NCBI GenBank assembly: GCA_028386065.3
Contig: JAKUCV010005549.1
Span: forward strand, 1-64,000
Source of the DNA: Turnera subulata
Lineage: Eukaryota; Streptophyta; Magnoliopsida; Malpighiales; Passifloraceae
Direction: 5' to 3'
Length of the DNA stretch: 64,000 nt
Positions 54,990 to 64,000 of this stretch are shown piece by piece (within the stretch, counting starts at the first letter, position 1; every line of letters starts with the position of its first letter). A program made the translations under genes and the position numbers. Below the pieces are notes generated by a model. That model searched no databases and had not been told where the DNA came from. It worked only from the letters and a program-made list of their open reading frames with translations.

Positions 54990-57359
54990 GAATCAGTCAT
55001 AGTCATATTTTAATGCAGATCAAAAATCCGGTACTCTTAAGCGCGTGACTAGCGCGTGATATCCTCTGAACCCTGCACCATGTTTTCCTTCTCAACCTAT
55101 GTCTCCTGGTCTTCCAGGCGACATCCCACCCGTAAACCGCTCCCACCTCCACCACCCTAGCGCGTCCTGATCTTCAACCATTCCAAACACCATCCCAGAC
55201 ACTCTCCCTCCACAATCACAATCTCAACCCACTCTGCACCCCAAACCCAAACTGTCGTATTTCTCTAAATGGAGTCGGAGAACAATCCGCAGTGCTATTG
55301 AAAATAACCTGGTCACTATTGTTAACAGCTCGCCTACGGAAGAATTTGTAATGGGTAGGGGACTTAAGCAAGGGGATCCCCTCTCCCCTTTTTTATTCAA
55401 TTTGGCTGCAAAAGGATTACCAAGGATCCTCTCTAAAGCTACTGCCTTGGAGTTGGTCAGAGACATCTCAGTGAAAAGTATTTCAGTATCACTCCTCCAA
55501 TATGCCGACGACACCATATTATTCTCACCAGCCGATACACAGTCCCTCTTGAACCCGAAGCGTTGGTTGAGGGTGTTCGAAGCACTGTCGGAGTTCAGCA
55601 TAAATTTCCACAAAAGTAGTGTGGTGGGCATCGGAATCTCATTCACAGGTCCAAGAGTATGCTAATATGTTGCACAGTCGTATGGAGCACCTCCCTTTCA
55701 AGAATCTTGGCTTTCCTCTTGGAGCCAATATGAGAAGAATAGCGGCATGGAAACCGCTAATCGATAAATTTTATCACAAGCTGAAGGCATGGAAATGCCG
55801 ACATTTCTCCATAGGCGGGCGTGTCACTCTAATCAGAGTAGTTCTAAGCGGATTACCTGTTTACTTCATGTCCATGTTTCGTGCCCCTTTGGCCGTGGTG
55901 AAGAATCATACAAATCCAGCGCAACTTTTTCTGGAGTGGACTAGATTCGTCGCGGAAAGCTTGCTTGGTGGCTTGGAAACATATTTCCTTACCTAAGGAC
56001 CATGGCGGTATGAGTATTCTGGACCTCAACATTATGAATTTATGCTTATTGTTCAAATGATTGTGGAGTTTTTTGCACCAGGAGGATGCTGATTGGAAAT
56101 CCCTCATATCCAATAAGTGTGTTGATTTTTCTACTGGACTGACACCTCAATTCAACCTGTGCAAAGCCTCTCCGACTTGGCATGAATTAGTGTTAGCTGG
56201 AAAATTGGCTTATTCAGGTGGTGCATCCTTATTGTCAGGTGGCAAAATCCTAGTAGGTGGTGGGAGTAAAGTAAATTTCTGGAGCGATAACTAGACTGGG
56301 TTAGGCGCTCAGAAGGAATGTTTGCCCCCCGACTATACTCCATCTCTTTAACCAAGGAACTTTCAGTTGCAGATTGTTTTTCCGGCTCTGGTTTGGCACC
56401 ACGATGGATGGTTGATTGGAGAAGAAGGCTGTGGGATTGGGAGTCCAACGATTTAGAGGCCATGAAATTGACTGTTCCTGTACCTCCCCTGCAACTTTTA
56501 AAGGATGACTGCTGGAATTGGGGTATTGACAGGTCCATTGAATATAGTGCCAGTAAAGGCAGGAAGTTCCTCAATGAGTCATTGAGAATTCAACGAAGGA
56601 AGCCTTATTTCTGATTCGGTTTGGTACCATTTAAGATCGAGTGTTGGTTGTGGTTTGTGATTCATAACGGCATTCCAACGAAACATGAACTGCGTTACAG
56701 AGGTATTATTCCCTTGGCTGAATCTATGTGTGTCTTTTGTAAAACTCACCTTGAATCTAGAGACCACCTCCTAATACATTGTCCTATATCTTGGCGATTA
56801 TGGTCCAAACTTTGCTGCTGGTGGGGCATTCAATGGTGTGCACCAGCATCCTTAGAAGATTTTCTAATTCAATGGGCCTTCGCCTCTCCCTTTAGCACCA
56901 ATCAGTCCTTTTGGGTATCAATCGTTTACGCTACTTTATGGTCTATCTGGTTGGAAAGGAATAAAAGAATCTTCAACGGGGTTACAGCTGAGATTGATAG
57001 AATTTCGGATAGTGTTCTATTTCAGGTCACCATGTGGATCAAAGCGATGCTGCCCGGATTTCCAGTCAGCGCCTCCAGTGTTATCTCAAACGCAGAGACC
57101 ATGAAAAACTGGAAGGCCCTCAATCGTAACTTAAACTTGCTAGCACTCCCCACATGATCCTACACTCTTTTGCTTCCCACATGTAATTTAGTAGCATACT
57201 TTCCTTGACTCCAGGTTTTCTAGCTCCTTCATCATTCAATTCTGTGCGTGTCTCTTGTTCAGCGCGATAAGTAATTGCGCTCCTTATGCACACTGGACTT
57301 TGTAAATAGTATGCTCATCAATAAAGCCTTTCGTTTGCATCAAAAAAACAAAAAAAAAA
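54990..57359 (+). mobile_element. LINE-2: internally deleted L1-type LINE
   Basis: Flanked by the 14-bp duplication TTCAACTATGACAT (54976-54989 and 57360-57373) and ending in an A-rich tail at 57341-57359. The 5' part holds the start of ORF1 (MFSFST, later KLSYFSKWSRRTIRSAIENN, matching LINE-1 YFSKWGRKTIQNAVENN). At about 55328 this passes directly into ORF2 reverse transcriptase just before GLKQGDPLSPFLF. ORF1's RRM and the endonuclease are missing. Confidence 0.9.
55330..57157 (+). pseudogene. LINE-2 ORF2, C-terminal two thirds
   Basis: Reverse transcriptase from GLKQGDPLSPFLF with active site QYADDTILF, then FKNLGFPLGANMRRIAAWKPL and SGLPVYFMSMF. After frameshifts and stops, the zf-RVT region is open (56621-57157): MCVFCKTHLESRDHLLIHCP, WWGIQWCAPASLEDFLIQWAF, LWSIWLERNKRIFNG. 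It ends at ALPT before a 3' UTR containing AATAAAG. This copy is the best internal reference for the end of LINE-1 ORF2. Confidence 0.88.
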
Positions 57360-57373
57360 TTCAACTATGACAT

Positions 57374-58653
57374 CAAGTTCGGACTTTGGGGATGCAATGT
57401 TAAGACTATCTTTGGCATGCACGGAATCGGAAATGGAAAAGCATTCCAAAACACCTGTCTTCAACCGGAATCGGATGATTCAATTGGAGATAGTATTTTT
57501 ATTCCCAATCCCATTTCATTTTCTCTTTATACCAAACATAGGAATAGAAGTGTCAACCTGAGTACCTCCATCCCGATTAATCTAAGTCTGTTGAAAGTTT
57601 TAGTGTTGGATTTTAAGTTGAATTAAATAAACCTCAATAATTTAATGCCCGTGAAAGATATAAAAGATATCTTTGGGATAGAGGAAGAAGAATGGGTATT
57701 AGTGCCATACTGTATAGAACGATGATATTAAGTGAGAAGTTTATTTTTTTAGTTACATTGGAAATCTTAAATCTAAATGCTAAATTAATCAACAATGTCG
57801 CGGGGTTTGAACCCACGGCCACTAACCCCACAAATCGTGAGAGATGCCAACGCGACCACACGTCGCAGGGTAAGTGAGAAGTTGGTAAACAATAGATGTT
57901 ATAGCAAAATTAAGGGCAAATCAATATAATTCGTGTGTCCCTAAAATTTTTTGTATTCTCTTATTATTTTGATATGATCGGCCGGAAGGCTTATTAAGCC
58001 AATGAGATTTATTCTAAATAATTGGCAGCAGAGCTACGATTGTAGTGTGGAGATTGCAGCAACTATAGATGTAGTAATAGAGTTTGAATATATACAAGAG
58101 AACCAAAGCAGTGACACGAACACGAAGTAGACAAGTATGAGAGAGAAGAAAAAGTTATTGGCGGCCACACCCCCACATAATATAAAAAAGAGCATAATAG
58201 TTTGAGGTTCGCACCAAAGTTTCAATTCTGTTTATAGTTTTATAATCTGACTGGCTCACCTACAAAAACGAGGCGATTACACCGGCCGCCTGACCCTGTT
58301 AGCCATGTTGATGGGAAAAGCAGATTGCTCGGTTGGCTTATAAGAGATTAACTATATAGTGTATGTACTTATTTTATTATGTGATAAACATAAAATGCTG
58401 CAGATGCAATTTTAAGTTGTTTGAATAATCCCGTGAACCAACCAAATCTACTCAACTCCAGCACTGATTTAATTTGCTCAGGAGAGGAGCTTATCCTCAA
58501 AACTTTGAATTGATTACCACAATTTTGTAATGAAAATAGGGTTATCTATTGGCATTGTTTGAGGGTTTCAAAATCACTGGTACAGATGATCCGCATAGTA
58601 AGACTGGCAGAAACAAGATGATGACAAACATGCAATGACTACAATTGAAGCAC
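57374..58653. other. Intergenic DNA, includes a tRNA-derived repeat
   Basis: No gene. 57795-57872 on the minus strand reads TGTGGTCGCGTTGGCATC (box A-like) and GTGGGTTCAAACCCCGCGAC (box B-like) and is probably a SINE or tRNA relic. 58269-58400 is the partner of the duplicated block at 54232-54365. Confidence 0.45.
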
Positions 58654-60404
58654 TCATTTAATAAGAATACATCTTGCTGGCGACCCTTCAGCACCATGCA
58701 ACCTTAGAGGTAAGCAGTGGAGATTATATGCTCCTGCTTTTACACCATCCAGTTTCAAGCCTTCCACAAGAATGATTTCCTGCAGAATTCTTTAGCAGAA
58801 GAATGGTGACTTAGTCAGCTTATAGATTTGACTGTTAGAAGTGAAATTAAAAGTAGAATTTATGTCAAAAGTAACTGAAATTGAGATACAGACGCTTTTA
58901 CCCGGCTTTTTAGAAAAATAAGATGAGTTGGTTTGGAGTCGGTATAGGCTGCGACAGACAAGTAATCAACTCCTGTAGTTTTTTAAAAAGAAATCATCAG
59001 CCAATAGTGAAATCAAACAGAACATGCTTATCTCCCCACACTGATTTAACCATGAAAGTAAATAACACACACAGAGCCATGGAATTTAATGAAAGAAGTG
59101 ATCATGTATAGTTTGCTAAGTAAAGTGAATAAGATTTCCATGGTTTGCAGAGTTGCCAGACATCTGCTGTAATGAACGTCAAGATACCACATGGATTGAA
59201 AATTTGCCAAGACCTTGCAGGAAACTAGTAAATGTAACATATGGCATCTACAAGGAATAGAAGGCTCATGGCTAAATTCATGAAAATGTCCAACAATACC
59301 CATGCTACATTTCAGGAATCAGCAGTATGCCTGTTGTTTTAATCGGGAAAATGTTCTGCGTAGTCAATGTTGCTGAATTGAATACAATTAATGTGCTATC
59401 CAGGGTAGTGCAAAAGAGAAATTTCAGCAACAATAGCTACATTGCAGACTCTTTTTTGTTTGAGATGCTTGAGACAGCTAAAGAAATGTAAACTTACAGT
59501 AAGCTTACCAACAAGTTTGATGTCTGTGTTCTCTACAAGCCATTTTGCCCCATCTGCCTTGAATCCAACAAAGCTCGAGTCAAATTCCTTCTTAAACATA
59601 AGCCGCCTGAAAAACCGAATACAACAGAGGACATGTTATCTCACAAGTTAAATCCAGAGAACTAGACTCATTGATATATACCGCTTGCTATTCGCACAAT
59701 TAGTTGCCGCCTTTGAGATAAGGGGTCTCTAATTACTCCTTGGAGATAAATGTCTCTCGTGAAATAAGGGATCTAAAGGAATATAATAAATCTTGTATTC
59801 CTATTTCTGCAGTGATATAATTCATGGCAATGAGCGCACCAAAATGTTATCAGAAAAGTAGTATACATTAACATTGTCCTACAGGAGCTAAGTTAACAAG
59901 CTCATTGATGCTGGTCAGCAGAATTCTTATGGTTTTGTTCAAGTGTCCCCCAATTCTACGCAAACTATTACAAAAGAATGAACAAAATGCAAAGAAATTA
60001 GTTAATTCTAATACAAGACCTTCCATCAACAAAGTGGCGAACACAAACATGGATATTCAGATGGATATCCGCAGACCTAATTATGATTAGGGAAGCATTC
60101 CTTTCAAGATCCCATTCAATAACAATGAAACAGATTGACATACATGTTATATAACCTATGAAACAGAAACTTATCAGTATTTAAGGTCCTGAAAAGCACC
60201 CCGACGCACTCCCTTGGGGATATTCAGAGACTTCATTACTTCAGCTGTAAAGCTACACTTATTATTAACTTAACTCGCTAAAAATTAAGATAATGTCTCC
60301 ATTAAAAAAAAAAATTAAGCAAGCCTCCTACAAAAACCAAGATATGTACCCACACATATCAGTAATGTTGCTATCTCTTGGCACATCAACGAGCAGCACA
60401 GGTC
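58654..60404 (-). pseudogene. Cyclase-family gene, second copy, decayed and lacking exon 1
   Basis: Five minus-strand exons follow the family order: 60404-60360 (GPVLLVDVPRDSNIT), 60244-about 60172 (EVMKSLNIPKGVRR then VLFRTLNTD), 59606-59509 (MFKKEFDSSFVGFKADGAKW), 58972-58902 (GVDYLSVAAYTDSKPTHLIF) and 58779-58654 ([13 protein letters not shown] to ARCILIK-stop). The last three have proper splice sites. Three defects mark it as a pseudogene. The first donor is AT instead of GT (ACTG|ATATGTG). A single extra G shifts the frame after VRR. The following donor is also lost. The exon with HTGTHTDSPGHF is not found upstream. Confidence 0.85.
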
Positions 60405-61650
60405 CTGGCACATCAAAATGCTAGTATTCTGTTAGTTTAAATGAGATACATACTTCCAGCAGGATCAGTTCAACATTTTCCGGGCATGTTAGGCTTCTAA
60501 ATAGATTTTTATCGACATGATAGTTCTCCGGGAACTGATAAAATTTTTGCTTATTCTCGCTCCTCGGTGAAGTGGATGGTTGGTTTGATCTTTAAGTGCA
60601 ACTTGTTTTCATTTCTCCTTTGCAGTTTGTTTATTCTATCAAAGACCTAGATTTTTTCTGTATGCCACATGATTCATGCTCCTCTGGGTCCTATATTGCT
60701 GTGAACAAGACTAATGTTGTTGTCCAAGATGCAAGATAATTCTTGCTTAAACTTGCTGTCAACTATTTATTCTTATAATTGGGTGGAGTGGAGACAATCA
60801 GTATTAAGATTTACTAAAACATCATAATTCTATATCATCTTCTCCGTATATAAATTCTTTGTGTTCTAGACTTGCTTCCCAATTGTACGCCAAATTGTTG
60901 TGTAATCCATTCGATAGATGACAGAGGGTTACAAACCATGTCATCAGATGAAGCAACAGCACCATCGACAGAAAACCTTCTGGTTACAATTGTCAAATCC
61001 AAATCCTACTGTAACACAAAGATATAACCAAAATGAACAGCACAATCAATTTAAATTTCTAAGGCTATGACTTTGTAATTTAATCCTTCATGCACTATCC
61101 ACAATTTCATTTACTTATCAAATCAAATTAAAAAGAACACTGCAACTCATAAGACACAGGAAAAAAGGATGACATACCATGCTAAAAAGCACAGGAATAG
61201 AAGACAAATGATCTGGTGCTTCGGATTGAACAAAAGATACCCAAAAAGTGAGTTTTAAGGTTTCTGGGAGAGAAGAGAAAGCTCATGTCACATGAAGAAC
61301 ATAGACGTTTTCTTGGTAACACTCATATGGGTTGAGTTGGGCTGGGCCTATTACATCAAATAACATTCTATGCAGTGTGGGCCTCTTTAATTGTAAGAAA
61401 AGTTTAAGGATTAGAGCAAGATTGAAGTTTTCATCATCAATCTTAAAGTTCATGCTTAAGAACTTAAATGAGAAGATAACATCATAGGAGAGAATCGAAA
61501 TTCTAAAGAGTACGATTAGCCAAATTCCTGACTGGTAGCTGCTTTAAAGCATAATCAATAGAAGACATTTGACTATTTGAGGAGAGGGGTCAGAACAGAA
61601 AGAAAGTCATTGCTTTCTCCATCTACTTCAACACTTGGCCGCCGCTACCA
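60405..61650. other. Intergenic DNA between cyclase pseudogene and F-box gene
   Basis: 60576-60760 partly resembles 63286-63480 downstream of the F-box gene (shared TTTGATCTTTAAG(T)(G/T)CAACTT), so it may be the tail of a lost F-box paralogue. 60937-61001 has minus-strand exon-like borders (TTACAG...ATG|GTTTGT) but no identifiable product. GGGCTGGGCC near 61342 resembles a promoter element. Confidence 0.4.
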
Positions 61651-61653
61651 ATG

Positions 61654-61902
61654 GGTAATTGATAGATTTTTTTTCACCTTATTGGGTTTTTGCTGTTTTC
61701 CTTTTTGATTAGTCATTTATACCATTCAAATGTTAAAGCTTTGTTTATCTTCTTTAGCTTGTTTGCTGTACAACAAAGAAACCGAGTTTAGTGTACTGTA
61801 TTTCTTCAGCTGAGGTTTTCTTGCACACAATGTATTGCTCAGCTTTCGTTTTTTCAAGTGAATTGGTGTAGTATCCATATTTTCTTTCTTTCTATTACGC
61901 AG
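61654..61902 (+). other. Probable 5' UTR intron of the F-box gene
   Basis: Donor ATGG|GTAATT and acceptor TTACGCAG|ATTG, with a T-rich interior. Splicing would create a tiny upstream frame starting at 61651 (Met-Asp-Cys-Asp-stop). Predicted from splice signals only. Confidence 0.45.
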
Positions 61903-61953
61903 ATTGTGATTAGATACCCTGTATATTAGTTAGCCTCCACGAAAAATCTACGA

Positions 61954-63150
61954 ATGGCTTCAATCACACCCACGTGCTGCTGGTCTGATCTTACTTGTGA
62001 TCTTTTGGAAAAGATTGTGAATTGCCACAAAAGCAGTCGCCTTTACATTATCCGATTCCGGGGAGTTTTCCGGCAATGGCGATCTTCTTTACCTCTCCCA
62101 CCCACATACCCTTCATCTCCGAAGCTTCCCTTCCCAATGGCTCCCGACTTCACTGTTCCTGACAAATTGATACTCATGGAGTCCACTATTTGCTCCATCC
62201 AACTCCTCTCTCAAACCACCAGTTCTACTAGTACTACTACTACCCCACCCTGTCTTGTTAGAATCCAACACTCAGAATCAGGCAATGCCATTGTCCAGAA
62301 TTTGCTCTGCAACCCACTTCCCAATGATTGGAACACCTCTCGGCCCTTCTTCCTTATGATGGACTTGTTGGACTTTAGAGTCAGTGAGATATGCAATGAC
62401 CATCTTTTGGATCAGGTTGTTCCACCCACTCGTAAGGTTGCTGTTGCTTCGGGTTTTAGTAAGATTGGCGAAGGTTTTACTGTCATGGCAGTGATTAGTG
62501 GAAAGTTGCTTGCTTGGAGGATGGAAGATGACAAATGGACTAGTATTTTTGACCATGCTTTCTTTCTGAAGGTCTCCTACATCCGTGGTAAATTTTATGC
62601 CATTGGTTATGGAGGATTGGCTATTACAGTTGATCCTGATTCATTGAAGACAACCCAACTTGCTCATGAAAGGCAAGGCTGTCCTTTTGATATCCTTAGT
62701 TATGTGGTAGTGTCCTGTGGGGATATTCTTGGGGTGTTTGTAGGAGGGAGTATTATTAGCATACAAGTTGGAAAATTGGATGAAGAGAAACATTTGTGGG
62801 TTAAGGCAGGTGATGAACTGAAGAATCGTATTGCTTTTATTGGCATCAATTATTCATTTTCAGTTTTGGCCAAGGACTTCCCAGGATACAAGGCCAATTC
62901 TATTTATTTTGATAACACTTATCCTAATTTTGCCGAAAGTCCTGTTTGTGGTCACCCTGGCTCTACTGTTGTGGTTTATGAGATGGAGAAGGGTTTTGGC
63001 AGTGAACTGTGTGACCAATGTGATTGTCCGTTGCTTCTATGGCGTCCACTTATCAAGCAGCAACCATGCTGGGTTTCTGGTGGTGAGTCATTTGGATTAA
63101 CGAATCAAGGAGTGCGGGTGAAGAAGCCAAGAGTTGCCATCCCAGGTTAG
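61954..63150 (+). CDS. F-box protein with DUF295 (KIB1-4 type beta-propeller)
   Basis: Intact 398-codon single-exon gene. An F-box-like motif lies at residues 8-50 (WSDLTCDLLEKIVNCHKSSRLYIIRFRGVFRQWRSSL), the part that binds SKP1 in SCF ubiquitin ligases. A DUF295 domain follows, about residues 70-350, with the typical VSYIRGKFYAIGYGGLAITVDP and late NSIYFDNTYPN then VVVYEMEKG motifs, and a C-terminal CPLLLWRPLIKQQPCWV. Length and order fit the SKIP23-like/DUF295 family, which is large and fast-evolving in plants. The substrate is unknown. The start is the first ATG after the 5' UTR; the stop lies in CCAGGTTAG, which could also be read as a splice donor, so a further exon is possible. Confidence 0.88.
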   Translation: MASITPTCCWSDLTCDLLEKIVNCHKSSRLYIIRFRGVFRQWRSSLPLPPTYPSSPKLPFPMAPDFTVPDKLILMESTICSIQLLSQTTSSTSTTTTPPCLVRIQHSESGNAIVQNLLCNPLPNDWNTSRPFFLMMDLLDFRVSEICNDHLLDQVVPPTRKVAVASGFSKIGEGFTVMAVISGKLLAWRMEDDKWTSIFDHAFFLKVSYIRGKFYAIGYGGLAITVDPDSLKTTQLAHERQGCPFDILSYVVVSCGDILGVFVGGSIISIQVGKLDEEKHLWVKAGDELKNRIAFIGINYSFSVLAKDFPGYKANSIYFDNTYPNFAESPVCGHPGSTVVVYEMEKGFGSELCDQCDCPLLLWRPLIKQQPCWVSGGESFGLTNQGVRVKKPRVAIPG

Positions 63151-64000
63151 TCTGGTGTATTTCAGCTGTGATTTGTAGTGACATGGCTTTTCTTGTCCAG
63201 TAGATTTCAATGACCGTGACAGTGTTGACAGAAACGAATAAATTATTCTTTTCATCTGATACTGGTATATCAATTGGACTGACAGTTTTGATCTTTAAGT
63301 TCAACTTCCTGTCGTGTTTCTTTGTGGTCTCATTATTAGATACCTAAATTTTTTGCCCGTGCCTTAAAGAGTCGTACTTTTTCAGATTCTTATGTTGCTT
63401 TGGATAATACTAGATATTGTGGCTTATGATGTGCCAACAAAGCCATTCATTCTCCTAGCTTTTTTGCCACACTCGAGTCACATTAGGGGTGGGTGAAGTG
63501 TTTTGCTCTTGGAGCTAATGCTTCCTGGCTGTGGTTTTTTTCTCGGTTGGACGGGATGTTACACTTTACTATAACATTGCTTTCTTCGGTTTTTTCTAAT
63601 GACCCGTCTTTCCGTATTGATTTGTGCAGATTTAGTCATATGAAGCTTTCTCTTGCTTCTCTGAAGATATACAATTGCTAAAGACATCACCGCAGTTGAT
63701 CAACTATTCGTCAACCTTTTGCCTATTTTCTCTTGCTTCTCTGAAGATCAATTCCAGGATTGGTTTTGTGGAAAATTTGTTGGCATATATATAGTGCAAA
63801 CTCTTTTTACTTTATAATATGAAAGCTGTGTTATTATCTCTTTGCTGCATTGATGCATTCTTCTTCTTGTCTCCTGTCATTGCGGCTTGTGGTTGAACAG
63901 AAAACTATTAGCCTTAATGGGTCGAACAAGCTCCAACAATGTAAACAAACTGTTTTCTGCTCATACTAGTTAATGTCGTTTTAACAATCAGTAACCCAGT
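63151..64000 (+). other. 3' region of F-box gene
   Basis: No second gene recognised. 63370-63680 has a largely open plus-strand frame (SDSYVALDNTRYCGL, later ALGANASWLWFFS) without a recognised family. TCTCTTGCTTCTCTGAAGAT is directly repeated at 63649 and 63730. Confidence 0.4.

Noticed and set aside
57795..57872. tRNA gene
   Set aside because: Box A- and B-like motifs are present, but I cannot fold acceptor and anticodon arms with a sensible anticodon; a SINE or tRNA relic fits better.

Overview
The window is plant nuclear DNA, most likely from a eudicot. The plant genes have introns and plant-type families (cyclase/kynurenine-formamidase-like, Root_cap, F-box/DUF295). The rest is Ty1/copia and Ty3/gypsy LTR elements with plant-type primer sites, L1-type LINEs, CACTA elements, tRNA-derived SINEs and a hAT-like MITE. 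There is one 37-base assembly gap (29650-29686). About 85% of the sequence is transposable element, most of it nested.

Layout from left to right. 1-848 is the right end of a CACTA element with 155-bp subterminal tandem repeats. 1922-2270 (minus) is exon 1 of a secreted cyclase-family gene. 2769-22013 is Copia-1, flanked by the 5-bp duplication AATTA. Copia-1 contains a minus-strand gypsy element (Gypsy-1, 3551-16595), which is itself broken by a Tat-like non-autonomous LTR element (6630-9558). 22558-22675 is a SINE. 22979-50909 is a full-length LINE (LINE-1) flanked by an 11-bp duplication. Its ORF1 is split by Copia-2 (24878-31710), which carries a gypsy solo LTR (26571-29930). Its ORF2 is split near the 3' end by a second CACTA-like element (36298-50649), which contains a complete 10-kb non-autonomous gypsy element, Gypsy-2 (39891-49938, duplication TCATG). 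51170-52322 is a Root_cap gene with an internal deletion. 53443-53642 is a hAT-like MITE inside a SINE. 54990-57359 is a second LINE (14-bp duplication) whose ORF1 start is fused to the middle of ORF2. 58654-60404 is a decayed cyclase gene, and 61954-63150 is an intact F-box/DUF295 gene.

The most interesting content is a two-gene cassette inside the gypsy elements, transcribed antisense to the element and with its own TATA boxes and poly(A) signals. Gene 1 encodes a 125-residue basic, nuclear-looking protein, intact in both copies. Gene 2 encodes a 227-residue protein: an unrecognised N-terminal domain joined to the first part of a LINE-type endonuclease (EEP) fold. Gene 2 occurs a third time, also antisense, inside Copia-1. 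Two of the three gene 2 copies carry premature stops two codons apart. A second striking signal is a double stem-loop just upstream of the polypurine tract, shared by Copia-1 and the unrelated Tat-like element. Its outer stem sequences differ completely between the two elements, yet both pair perfectly, and its inner stem shows a compensatory base-pair change.
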